A DNA stretch of 8,004 nucleotides from Myxococcales bacterium (GCA_030622585.1 JAUXFZ010000090.1:1-8004); one strand, 5' to 3'. Positions 1 through 6,095 are shown, counted from the stretch's first letter. The notes: generated by a model from the letters alone, not told the origin. Program-made: numbers and translations.

Positions 1-930
1 GTTTCGAGCCTTTCATACCCGTGGCTCTCCTGCATCCCGATGTCGGCAATGCTCCTTCGGGGCGTCCGCGGCGGGGCAGCCTGGACCCTGGTGGCGGTCG
101 CGGGCGTCGTGGTCGTGGGGGTCGCCGACACGATGGGGCTCCTTCCTGCTGGGCCGGCGCTGAGTGTCGCCGCGAGGGGGGCCACGACGATCACGGTGGC
201 GTCCCTAACCGTGGGGCTCTCCGGACTGGCCTGGTTGGCCGAGAGCCGTGCCGAAGCCCTGCTGCAGGACCTCCAGCGACAGAAGCTCGTGTTCCAGGAG
301 CGCTCGGTGCGGGACTGGCTGACCGGCCTCGCCAATCGTTCACTGCTCACCGAGTGCTTGATTCAAGGCTGGGAACGCGCGCGCCGACATGGACCACGGG
401 GCGCGGTGTTCTTCATCGACCTCAACGATTTCAAACTCATCAATGATCAACACGGGCACGCCGCCGGCGATCAGGTACTCAGAGAAGTGGCCCTCCGCCT
501 GCAAGACGCGGTGCGCTCGTCGGACCTCGTCGGACGCATAGGTGGCGACGAGTTCGCCCTAATCATCGAGGGCGTCGAGAGCCAAAAAGACGTTGCCGTG
601 CTGGCGGAAAAGGTCTCGCACGCAATTGAAGAGCCCATCGCGGTCGGGGGCGTGACGACGCACGTGGGTGCAAGCATCGGCGTCGCCTTCTTCCCGGATC
701 GGGAATGTCACTTCGGGGACCGGATTACCCTTCCGAGCATCCCAGCCGGCGCCAGTACGGTCCGAGGCGAGGTCGACCACGAATCGGTGAGGCGCCTCCT
801 CGAAAAAGCCGACACGGCGATGTACACCGCCAAGCGCAAGGCACTGCGATACTGGATTCACGAGCACGTCGCCGACGAAACGCTCCGCGGGACGATCGCC
901 CGGGTCAGTGAACCGCCGCCGGCTGCGTAA
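1..930 (+). CDS. Membrane-anchored diguanylate cyclase (GGDEF), 5'-truncated by window edge
   Basis: Makes cyclic di-GMP from two GTP at the inner membrane. The frame is open to base 1, and the residues before the first ATG (base 40) already look like membrane-domain sequence, so the gene very probably starts upstream of the window. Numbering from the ATG at 40: two hydrophobic helices at about 12-29 and 48-67, a short charged, possibly coiled linker (68-90), then the GGDEF domain beginning at DWLTGLANR (92-100). FIDLNDFK (125-132) and GHAAGD (139-144) carry metal and substrate contacts, and GGDEF is at 168-172. RSSD at 159-162 lies five residues before GGDEF, which is the position of the product-binding inhibitory I-site, so the enzyme should be active and feedback-inhibited. 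Odd point: about 20-25 extra residues (221-245) sit between SIGVAFFPD and LLEKADTAMY. It ends 26 bases before the phosphofructokinase gene. The sensory domain is largely missing, so its signal is unknown. Confidence 0.9.
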   Translation, partial: VSSLSYPWLSCIPMSAMLLRGVRGGAAWTLVAVAGVVVVGVADTMGLLPAGPALSVAARGATTITVASLTVGLSGLAWLAESRAEALLQDLQRQKLVFQERSVRDWLTGLANRSLLTECLIQGWERARRHGPRGAVFFIDLNDFKLINDQHGHAAGDQVLREVALRLQDAVRSSDLVGRIGGDEFALIIEGVESQKDVAVLAEKVSHAIEEPIAVGGVTTHVGASIGVAFFPDRECHFGDRITLPSIPAGASTVRGEVDHESVRRLLEKADTAMYTAKRKALRYWIHEHVADETLRGTIARVSEPPPAA

Positions 931-956
931 CGCAAGCATCTAGCCCAGCGGCCTGT

Positions 957-2165
957 ATGCGCTACGGTTGCTCGGTGAAATCTACCATCGGAATTCTCAC
1001 TGGCGGCGGTGACGTGCCGGGCCTCAACCCGGCCATTCGGGCCGTCACGATTCGCGCGCTGCGCGAGGGTCACCGGGTCATTGGACTCCGCCGAGGCTGG
1101 GCCGGTCTGGTGGATGTCATCCCGGACAAGGATGCCGACAACAGCAAGTACGCGACCGTCTTGACCGAAGACGTCGTCAACAGGGCGGGGCGGACGGGCG
1201 GGACGTTCTTGCACAGCTCCAGAACGCGCCCGAGTCACCTGCCCAAGACGCTGCTGCCCCCCCACCTGAGAGACAAGTATCAGAACGAAGTCAACGACGT
1301 TACCGATGACGTACTCGCCAATCTCGATTTCCTCGGCATCGACTATCTGATTCCGATCGGCGGCGACGATACGCTCAGCTATGGAGCGCAGTTGCACAAG
1401 CGAGGCGTGCCGGTCGTCGCGATTCCCAAGACGATGGACAACGATGTTCCGGGGACGGACTACTGCATCGGGTTCAGCACTTGCGTGACCCGGACCATCG
1501 AGCTCACTCACAGGCTCCGCACTTCGGCCGGTTCGCACGAACGCTTCCTCGTGATCGAGGTGTTCGGTCGCTACGCCGGGTACACCGCACTTCTGCCGAC
1601 GATGGCGGGCGCGGCCGATCGTTGCGTCATTCCAGAGCATAGCTTCAACATCGAGCATCTCACCGAGCTCCTCGTCCACGACCGGGACCGAAACCCCAGC
1701 AACTACTCGGTGGTCCTCGTATCCGAGGGCGCTCAGATGACGGGAGATGACGCGATGTCTTTCGAGTCGGAGGAGGCGGACCAGTTTGGTCACCGCAAGC
1801 TTGGTGGAGTCGGAGACCGAGTGGCCAACGCGCTCAAACGATTGTCTCCGAGGTTCAACCAGGGCCGCCGGATCAACACGGTCAGCCAACGGCTCGGCTA
1901 TTTGGTTCGCAGCGGTGACCCGGATGCCCTCGATTCGATCGTCCCCATGGCGTTTGGCAATCTGGCGTTGGATCTCATCGATGCGGGGACCTCCGGCCAG
2001 CTCGTTTCGGTACACAACGGGCGCTACGGCAACGTCCCGCTCGACGTGATCATCGGAGCCAAGAAAGTTGTAGACATCAACAAATACTACAACCTCGAGC
2101 GCCTGCGGCCAAAGTACAAAGCCTTCGATGGCCTTCCGCTTTTCATCATGACGGGCGACGCGTAG
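957..2165 (+). CDS. pfp: 6-phosphofructokinase, predicted pyrophosphate-dependent
   Basis: Phosphorylates fructose 6-phosphate to fructose 1,6-bisphosphate in the cytosol; a PPi-linked enzyme would work reversibly in glycolysis and gluconeogenesis. The 402-residue protein has the PfkA-superfamily landmarks in order: GGGDVPGLN (16-24, phosphate loop), GGDDT (135-139), PKTMDND (157-163, catalytic base D161) and FGRYAGY (203-209). At the two positions that track phosphoryl-donor use (E. coli Gly104 and Gly124) it has Asp138 and Lys158. Family work links Asp plus Lys to PPi use, Gly plus Lys or Gly plus Gly to ATP, so I predict PPi. The start is uncertain: ATG 957 and GTG 975 are in frame, neither has a clear Shine-Dalgarno, and GTG would give the compact N-terminus usual in the family. 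It lies 26 bases after the cyclase gene and 12 before the oxidoreductase gene. Biochemical donor specificity is inference; the family call is firm. Confidence 0.95.
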   Translation: MRYGCSVKSTIGILTGGGDVPGLNPAIRAVTIRALREGHRVIGLRRGWAGLVDVIPDKDADNSKYATVLTEDVVNRAGRTGGTFLHSSRTRPSHLPKTLLPPHLRDKYQNEVNDVTDDVLANLDFLGIDYLIPIGGDDTLSYGAQLHKRGVPVVAIPKTMDNDVPGTDYCIGFSTCVTRTIELTHRLRTSAGSHERFLVIEVFGRYAGYTALLPTMAGAADRCVIPEHSFNIEHLTELLVHDRDRNPSNYSVVLVSEGAQMTGDDAMSFESEEADQFGHRKLGGVGDRVANALKRLSPRFNQGRRINTVSQRLGYLVRSGDPDALDSIVPMAFGNLALDLIDAGTSGQLVSVHNGRYGNVPLDVIIGAKKVVDINKYYNLERLRPKYKAFDGLPLFIMTGDA

Positions 2166-2177
2166 GATATCCGCTCC

Positions 2178-2624
2178 ATGGCCTCTCGCTTCCAACACAT
2201 GCGCGCACGCGCGCTCAAGGCAATGTTCAAGGCGCACGCTACGGTGTACGAGCGGAGTGGCGGACGCATCGGCGCGTGGGCCGGTCTTCCGACGCTGCTC
2301 CTGTCCGTCACCGGCCGCAAGTCTGGCCAGGTTCGCTCGACGCCGCTCGTATACTTCGAAGACGGCGAGAGCTATGTAGTCGTCGGCTCGGACGGGGCTG
2401 CCAAGCGCGACCCTCAGTGGTGGAAGAACCTACAGGTGGATCCTGCGGGGTCAGTACGCGTGGGGCGGAAGCAGTTCGAGATCAAAGCCACGCTGGCCAC
2501 CGGCGCCGAGCGCGAGCGGCTTTGGGAGATCGGCACATCGATCAACCCCATGTGGTCGAGGTACGAGACCCGCACCAAACGTGAGCTGCCGGTGGTCGTG
2601 CTGACTCCGACCACCAGGTTCTAG
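2178..2624 (+). CDS. Ddn-type nitroreductase / F420-dependent oxidoreductase
   Basis: A 148-residue single-domain flavin-type oxidoreductase of the deazaflavin (F420)-dependent nitroreductase family, the split-barrel group that includes mycobacterial Ddn. Visible family signature: an amphipathic N-terminus, LSVTGRKSGQVRSTPL (42-57, cofactor-phosphate region), a strand ending VVVGSDG (67-73), then DPQWWKNLQVDP (78-89) and a C-terminal RELPVVVLTP segment (135-144). Length matches the family. The substrate cannot be predicted. The stop codon of the phosphofructokinase gene is part of an AGGA (2164-2167) that sits 10 bases before this ATG and can serve as its Shine-Dalgarno, which suggests translation in the same operon. 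A second in-frame ATG at 2199 is less likely. Use of F420 is inferred from the family; some related proteins bind FMN or other flavins. Confidence 0.85.
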   Translation: MASRFQHMRARALKAMFKAHATVYERSGGRIGAWAGLPTLLLSVTGRKSGQVRSTPLVYFEDGESYVVVGSDGAAKRDPQWWKNLQVDPAGSVRVGRKQFEIKATLATGAERERLWEIGTSINPMWSRYETRTKRELPVVVLTPTTRF

Positions 2625-2690
2625 ACACTCCCGCTCGCGCGGCGCGAAACCGACTCGACTAGAGCGCGTTTGCGCGGTGTGGCCTCTAAG

Positions 2691-2719
2691 TATCCAAAAT
2701 CAGGGATGATTTTTGGATA
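2691..2719. repeat. Perfect 9-bp inverted repeat upstream of lipoprotein gene
   Basis: TATCCAAAA at 2691-2699 and its exact reverse complement TTTTGGATA at 2711-2719 are separated by 11 bases. It is AT-rich in a GC-rich region and ends 12 bases before the promoter-like element at 2732. It lacks a following T run, so it is a poor terminator for the oxidoreductase gene. An operator or activator site is plausible; no regulator is identified. Confidence 0.55.
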
Positions 2720-2731
2720 GCGCCTCTCCCC

Positions 2732-2759
2732 TTAATCCAAGGGCGGGTTGGCGGCGTAG
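2732..2759 (+). promoter_or_regulatory. Putative ECF-type promoter of the acidic lipoprotein gene
   Basis: TTAATCCAA (2732-2740), a 12-base spacer and GGCGTAG (2753-2759) are matched exactly, with the same gap, by the element at 6045-6072. Read as a promoter it has AATCC as the -35 core and CGTA as the -10 core, 16 bases apart, giving a start near 2766 and a leader of about 50 bases. CGTA-like -10 boxes are common for ECF sigma factors. No good housekeeping promoter is visible here. Assignment to the ECF sigma factor at 3748-4338 is inference. Confidence 0.6.
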
Positions 2760-2814
2760 GGGTTTGTGAAGGCGGACACGAGCCGCCGACAACACCCAAC
2801 TAGGAGAGCATCCC

Positions 2815-3384
2815 ATGAACAAGTACCTACTCAACTCAGCCTGCCTTAGCCTTCTTGCCCTGTTCGCCATCGCCTGTGGCGACCCCGGCCTCGTCGACGA
2901 GCCGATCGTGGACGGAGAGTTCGACGACGAGGTGGTCGAGGACGAACTCGTCGAGGACGAGATTGTCGAGGACCTGATCGCTCCGTTCGACAACGATAGC
3001 GCGGCGAATCCGGCAGTCGACGAGTTCCTGAGCATCACCAACACCCGCGAGATCGTATACACCGACCAGATCTCGGCCGAGGACGGCGACAACGAGGACT
3101 TCATCCAGTTCGAGCTCCCGAACAACAGCAACCCGAACCAGAGAATCACGGTCTCCATCGACTGCGATGTCTACGGGGACGAGAACGTCTTCGCTCGTGT
3201 CGAGCTGCTCAACGTCGACGGAAACGACGCTACGCGAATCACCGGACCGCCCATCGACTGCAACGAAGGCGAGTTCTTCGTTACGATTCGCAACGACCAG
3301 GTTCAGCTGGCTCGCGTGTACGTGCAAGGCGTCCCCGAGGTGCAGACAATGGTCGAATACACCTTGGTGGTGGCTCCTTTCTAG
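2815..3384 (+). CDS. Secreted lipoprotein with acidic repeat and PPC-like beta domain
   Basis: A 189-residue probable lipoprotein of unknown function. Residues 1-20 are a signal peptide with lipobox AIAC and lipidated Cys21. A very acidic tether follows (about 22-55), holding three copies of the pentad VEDEL/VEDEI/VEDLI at 41-55. Residues about 80-189 look like a small beta sandwich resembling bacterial pre-peptidase C-terminal (PPC) domains, with a DFIQFELP strand (95-102), a possible disulfide pair Cys117/Cys149 and the closing strand YTLVVAPF (182-189). No catalytic motif is seen, so a binding or structural envelope role is more likely. The start is firm: AGGAG at 2802-2806 sits 8 bases before ATG. 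It is a single-gene unit with its own promoter-like element and an intrinsic terminator at 3427, and it faces the sigma operon convergently. The PPC resemblance is moderate; the lipoprotein call is strong. Confidence 0.85.
   Translation: MNKYLLNSACLSLLALFAIACGDPGLVDEPIVDGEFDDEVVEDELVEDEIVEDLIAPFDNDSAANPAVDEFLSITNTREIVYTDQISAEDGDNEDFIQFELPNNSNPNQRITVSIDCDVYGDENVFARVELLNVDGNDATRITGPPIDCNEGEFFVTIRNDQVQLARVYVQGVPEVQTMVEYTLVVAPF
2935..2979 (+). repeat. Three tandem 15-bp coding repeats (acidic pentads)
   Basis: Units 2935-2949, 2950-2964 and 2965-2979 each begin GTCGAGGAC and encode VEDEL, VEDEI and VEDLI. They extend the acidic tether of the lipoprotein by multiples of five residues without changing frame, so copy number may vary between strains. 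Confidence 0.75.
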
Positions 3385-3426
3385 GCCCAAGCCTCACGCG
3401 CCATCCACGTTCGGCCATCATCTCTC

Positions 3427-3457
3427 GAGCCGGTCCCCTTCGGGGGCCGGCTCTTTT
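3427..3457 (+). terminator. Strong intrinsic terminator after the lipoprotein gene
   Basis: GAGCCGG (3427-3433) pairs with CCGGCTC (3447-3453) and CCCC (3435-3438) pairs with GGGG (3443-3446), with one bulged T and a TTCG tetraloop (3439-3442), followed directly by TTTT (3454-3457). The T run is only on the + side, so it should stop transcription of the lipoprotein gene. On the minus strand the hairpin lies past the end of the sigma operon but has no U run. Confidence 0.92.
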
Positions 3458-3475
3458 CGTGCGCCACCACGCGAA

Positions 3476-3751
3476 TCAAGCCTTCGAAAACCAAGTGCGC
3501 AGCCGACTGAAGAACCCGCCTCGTTCCCTGGCGATCTTCTTCTTGATCTGCGCGAAGGTGCTGGGTGGGGCCTCTAGGGGGTCGAAGCTCGAAGCGAGCG
3601 CCGCGATCGAATCCTGGAAGTCCTTGACGATCTTTTCGAGGCTTGGATCCGCGTCGAGCAACGCCTGCAGCTCCGTCTCGTCCTCATCCGAGGCCGCGCC
3701 GGCCGCGTGGAGCGCTGCAAGAAGCTCGGCGCGTTCTGTTTCGTCACTCAT
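3476..3751 (-). CDS. Small soluble anti-sigma-like protein, partner of the ECF sigma factor
   Basis: A 91-residue probable regulator of the sigma factor encoded just upstream. Residues about 8-74 have the pattern of anti-sigma domains (RskA/ChrR type): a leading helix ELLAALHAAGA, a second helix DETELQALLDADP, a third helix with KDFQDSIAALA and the segment PPSTFAQIKKKIA (62-74) that often precedes the membrane helix. It has no Cys and no HxxxCxxC zinc motif. It ends after GGFFSRLRTWFSKA with no membrane helix or periplasmic domain, though WF/SRLR resembles a juxtamembrane stretch. The DNA beyond the stop has no hydrophobic continuation in any minus frame before the terminator hairpin, so this is not a simple frameshift. 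Its ATG overlaps the sigma stop (ATGA, 3751-3748), and GGAG at 3764-3761 lies 9 bases before it. Function rests mainly on position and weak similarity. Confidence 0.75.
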   Translation of the reverse strand: MSDETERAELLAALHAAGAASDEDETELQALLDADPSLEKIVKDFQDSIAALASSFDPLEAPPSTFAQIKKKIARERGGFFSRLRTWFSKA

Positions 3752-4338
3752 GCGACCATGCTCCGGTGAATGATGGGGAGCATCGTACGGAGCTCACGCA
3801 TGCCGGCGAGGATCCTGGATTTCACGGTGCCGACCGGAAGGTTGAGTGTCTCGGCAATCTGACCGTGAGACATGCCTAGGAAATACGACAGTTCGAGCAC
3901 GGACCGCTGCTCCTCGCTCAATCGCTTGAACGCTTGTCTCAGAGCCTGGTGCCAACGCGTAGACGAGACGAGCACGTCGGGCCGCCCTCCATCGGTGCGG
4001 ATCCCGTGCCTATCGCTGAAGAACTGTTGCTGATTGTTACCGTACCGCCGCGAACGCGCGCGCAACGCATCGAGGGCTCGGCTTCGCGCGACCGTGACGA
4101 CCCAAGCCACCACGCCACCTCTCGAGCTGTCGTACTGAGGTGCGCGCCGCCAGAGCTCGACGAAGACATCTTGCAAGATCTCCTCAGCCTCCGCACGAGA
4201 CCCGAGCATCTTCATCAGCAGGGCGAGAACCGTGCTCGCATACAGCGCGTAGAACTCCTTCAGCGGTGCGCCTGAATCGTCCGCCGCCATCGCGGCGACG
4301 AGGTCGACGGGGTCGGTGGGTCTTGCGTCGGCCATCAT
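3748..4338 (-). CDS. ECF-family RNA polymerase sigma factor (SigK/RskA-associated type)
   Basis: Directs RNA polymerase to a specific promoter set. The 196-residue protein has only sigma regions 2 and 4, as expected for group 4 sigma factors. Region 2 covers about 26-98, with AEEILQDVFVELWRRAPQYD (51-70) and AWVVTVARSRALDALRARSR (78-97), which include core-binding and -10-recognition helices. Region 4 covers about 135-185, with LSEEQRSVLEL (140-150) and the helix-turn-helix HGQIAETLNLPVGTVKSR (158-175). The RGGVVAWV pattern after YDSS is typical of SigK-like factors that pair with RskA-type anti-sigma proteins. The start is ATG 4338, overlapping the kinase stop as ATGA (4338-4335); a second ATG follows at once. 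No clear Shine-Dalgarno precedes it, so translation is probably coupled to the kinase. It overlaps the downstream anti-sigma-like gene in the same way. I infer that the two promoter-like elements at 2732 and 6045 are its targets. Confidence 0.94.
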   Translation of the reverse strand: MMADARPTDPVDLVAAMAADDSGAPLKEFYALYASTVLALLMKMLGSRAEAEEILQDVFVELWRRAPQYDSSRGGVVAWVVTVARSRALDALRARSRRYGNNQQQFFSDRHGIRTDGGRPDVLVSSTRWHQALRQAFKRLSEEQRSVLELSYFLGMSHGQIAETLNLPVGTVKSRILAGMRELRTMLPIIHRSMVA

Positions 4339-5942
4339 GTGTCGGTGAAATCCCGCTCGGCCCTAATGGTAGCAAGGCTGCCCACTTCAGCGTCGCTGTC
4401 TCGGCTCATGATGATTGTGTTGCCCTCGGTTTCCCACCATTGGGCGGCGTGCCGCTGCGACCAAGGGTCGATAGGCAGACCTTGAAGTTGCTCCGCGATC
4501 TCTGCACCCGATGCCGGCCTATCATCGCGTTTCTTCTCTAAGCATTGCATGATGATGCGTTCGAGCCCGGGGTTTACATCACACTCCGCTAGAGAGGAAG
4601 GGGGATCTGGTATCGCACTCAAGTGCTGTGCACAGATCTCGACGGGGTTTGTGCTTTCGAACACGAAGCGCCCCGTCAGCAGGTAGTACCCAACCAAACC
4701 GAGCGCATAGAGGTCGGATCGCGCGTCGACCGAGGGGGGATCCAAGATCTGCTCTGGGCTCATGAAGCGAGGCGTGCCAATGAGACCCTCGGACCACGTC
4801 TTGGTCGCGTCGGCATCGGAGTCCACGCTCTTGACCAAACCGAAGTCGAGGACTTTCGTAACGTCATAAGCGCCGCCTTGTTGCGTCATCATGATGTTGT
4901 TGGGCTTGATATCGCGGTGCACGAGGCCGATCGCGTGCGCCTCGTGCAAAGCCATTGCGGCCTGCCGCATGATGTGGACCACGCGGGGCTCCGGAAGCCG
5001 GCCGCCGGCCCGCACGATCTCCAGCAGTGTGACGCCATCGAGCAACTCCATGGCGTAGTAGAAGGTGCCGTCGTCCGTGCATCCATAATCGTAAATCGTA
5101 ACGGTGTTGGGGTGCTTGAGCTTCGCGGTCATCTGCACTTCGCGTCGAAAACGGTCGATGTCGTCCGGCGCGTTGCGCTCGGGGCCCAGGAGCTTGATGG
5201 CGGTCGGTCGCTTGAGCAGCCCGTGCTGCGCTCGGTAGACGGCGCCCATCCCGCCCTCCCCGATCTTTTCTTCCACGATGTACTGACCAAGCTTCCTTGC
5301 GTCGCGCGCATCTTTACGCAACCCGTAGATCACCCGCGTCGTCCAGGCAGCGAGCAGCGTGGTGAGTGACCACGCGAATCCGATCTGTATGGCCTGGCTT
5401 CGTGCGAGCGTGGACTTGTCTTCGATCGTGCGAAAGAACCCATGGCTGTTCCAGACTTCCAGATCCACGGTGAGAAAGTTTTGATAGACGGCGACGACGA
5501 GGGCAATCCCGATCGCGAGCCCGAGCCAAACCGTGTGCCTGGCTGTGCTGGGCACGAAAACCGCGCGCGCGACGAGCCCAAACGAAAGCGCGTACGCGGT
5601 AGTCGTCGCAGCGCCGGCCGCCGCTGGTAGATTCACGCCCATGACGACGAGACAGATGCTCGTCAGCACCAACCCAACACCTTCAACGAGGTGGATGGTT
5701 CGTGTTTCCAAAGGACGCGAACGACAGATGAGCCACACGCAAGCGACGGGAATCCAGGCGACCGCGTGAGCCCATAGGGAGGGATGTGCGAGCTCCCCTC
5801 GCCAATAGCCGAACGCTACGCCCAAGAGGACCCGACCAACCAAAGAGAAAAACAAGATGACCGCCACGACGCGCCCGAACGCGGCGACCCGTTGCTGCAG
5901 AAACTCCCGGCTATCGGTGGTCTGGCCTACTCCTGTGCTCAC
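4335..5942 (-). CDS. Membrane eukaryotic-like Ser/Thr protein kinase, N-terminal six-helix sensor
   Basis: A 535-residue Hanks-type kinase, first gene of the sigma operon. The N-terminal 210 residues hold about six hydrophobic helices (25-46, 56-73, 84-103, 113-132, 137-155, 186-206). Six helices put both ends in the cytosol and leave a 30-residue periplasmic loop at about 156-185, a possible sensor. The kinase domain runs from about 220 to 490: glycine loop GEGGMGAVY (228-236), Lys250 in AIK, HRDIKPNN (342-349, catalytic Asp344), DFG (366-368) and SPE (395-397). All catalytic residues are present and Arg343 makes it an RD kinase, probably activated by phosphorylation of the Ser/Thr in 372-393. 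The 45-residue tail contains WSQRHAAQWW. Usual bacterial kinases have the kinase domain first and one helix after it; here the order is reversed. The start is GTG, forced by an in-frame TGA four codons upstream; AGGAG lies only 2 bases before it, unusually close. Phosphorylation of the sigma factor or its partner is a reasonable inference. Confidence 0.93.
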   Translation of the reverse strand: MSTGVGQTTDSREFLQQRVAAFGRVVAVILFFSLVGRVLLGVAFGYWRGELAHPSLWAHAVAWIPVACVWLICRSRPLETRTIHLVEGVGLVLTSICLVVMGVNLPAAAGAATTTAYALSFGLVARAVFVPSTARHTVWLGLAIGIALVVAVYQNFLTVDLEVWNSHGFFRTIEDKSTLARSQAIQIGFAWSLTTLLAAWTTRVIYGLRKDARDARKLGQYIVEEKIGEGGMGAVYRAQHGLLKRPTAIKLLGPERNAPDDIDRFRREVQMTAKLKHPNTVTIYDYGCTDDGTFYYAMELLDGVTLLEIVRAGGRLPEPRVVHIMRQAAMALHEAHAIGLVHRDIKPNNIMMTQQGGAYDVTKVLDFGLVKSVDSDADATKTWSEGLIGTPRFMSPEQILDPPSVDARSDLYALGLVGYYLLTGRFVFESTNPVEICAQHLSAIPDPPSSLAECDVNPGLERIIMQCLEKKRDDRPASGAEIAEQLQGLPIDPWSQRHAAQWWETEGNTIIMSRDSDAEVGSLATIRAERDFTDT

Positions 5943-6044
5943 GGCTCCTCGTCACGCACGTTGTAGATGACCAGGCGGCAGCGCCAAAGAAGAAAGCCCT
6001 ACCGCGGACCGAAACGGGGCGTTTTCGACGAATTCCGAGTTCGG

Positions 6045-6072
6045 TTAATCCAACTCTACAGCCCTGGCGTAG
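6045..6072 (+). promoter_or_regulatory. Putative ECF-type promoter of the 56-residue membrane protein gene
   Basis: TTAATCCAA (6045-6053), 12 bases, then GGCGTAG (6066-6072): the same 16 bases and gap as at 2732-2759, with an unrelated spacer. Transcription starting about 7-9 bases after CGTA would give a leader of roughly 17-20 bases that just includes the Shine-Dalgarno at 6082-6087. It lies in the 153-base divergent region upstream of the kinase gene; I found no copy facing the kinase. Confidence 0.62.
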
Positions 6073-6081
6073 CCCCTATAG

Positions 6082-6087
6082 AAGGAG
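6082..6087 (+). promoter_or_regulatory. Strong Shine-Dalgarno that fixes the ATG at 6096
   Basis: AAGGAG with 8 bases to ATG 6096 is near-ideal. It selects this start over the in-frame ATG at 5967, which would add 43 Arg-rich residues and place the promoter-like element inside the coding region. Confidence 0.85.
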
Positions 6088-6095
6088 ATTTCGCC

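Noticed and set aside
858..2237. 459-residue open frame on the minus strand
   Set aside because: It lies antisense to the phosphofructokinase gene, whose catalytic motifs are clear. The minus product has no recognisable domain and is a by-product of GC-rich codon use.
2729..2743. Short hairpin CCCTT-AATCC-AAGGG
   Set aside because: Only 5 bp, and the loop and part of the arms belong to the conserved TTAATCCAA box, which explains the conservation better; the arms are not kept at 6045.
2836..3390. 184-residue open frame on the minus strand
   Set aside because: Antisense to the acidic lipoprotein; its Val/Leu/Asp-rich run is the complement of the 15-bp repeats.
4623..5369. 248-residue open frame on the plus strand
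   Set aside because: Antisense to the kinase domain, which has all Hanks motifs. No domain or ribosome-binding site supports it.
5967..6095. Arg-rich N-terminal extension of the 56-residue protein
   Set aside because: ATG 5967 has no good Shine-Dalgarno and the extension would overlie the shared promoter-like element and the strong Shine-Dalgarno at 6082-6087.
5943..6095. Search for a copy of the TTAATCCAA/GGCGTAG element facing the kinase operon
   Set aside because: None found by reading the minus strand, so autoregulation by the same element is not claimed.
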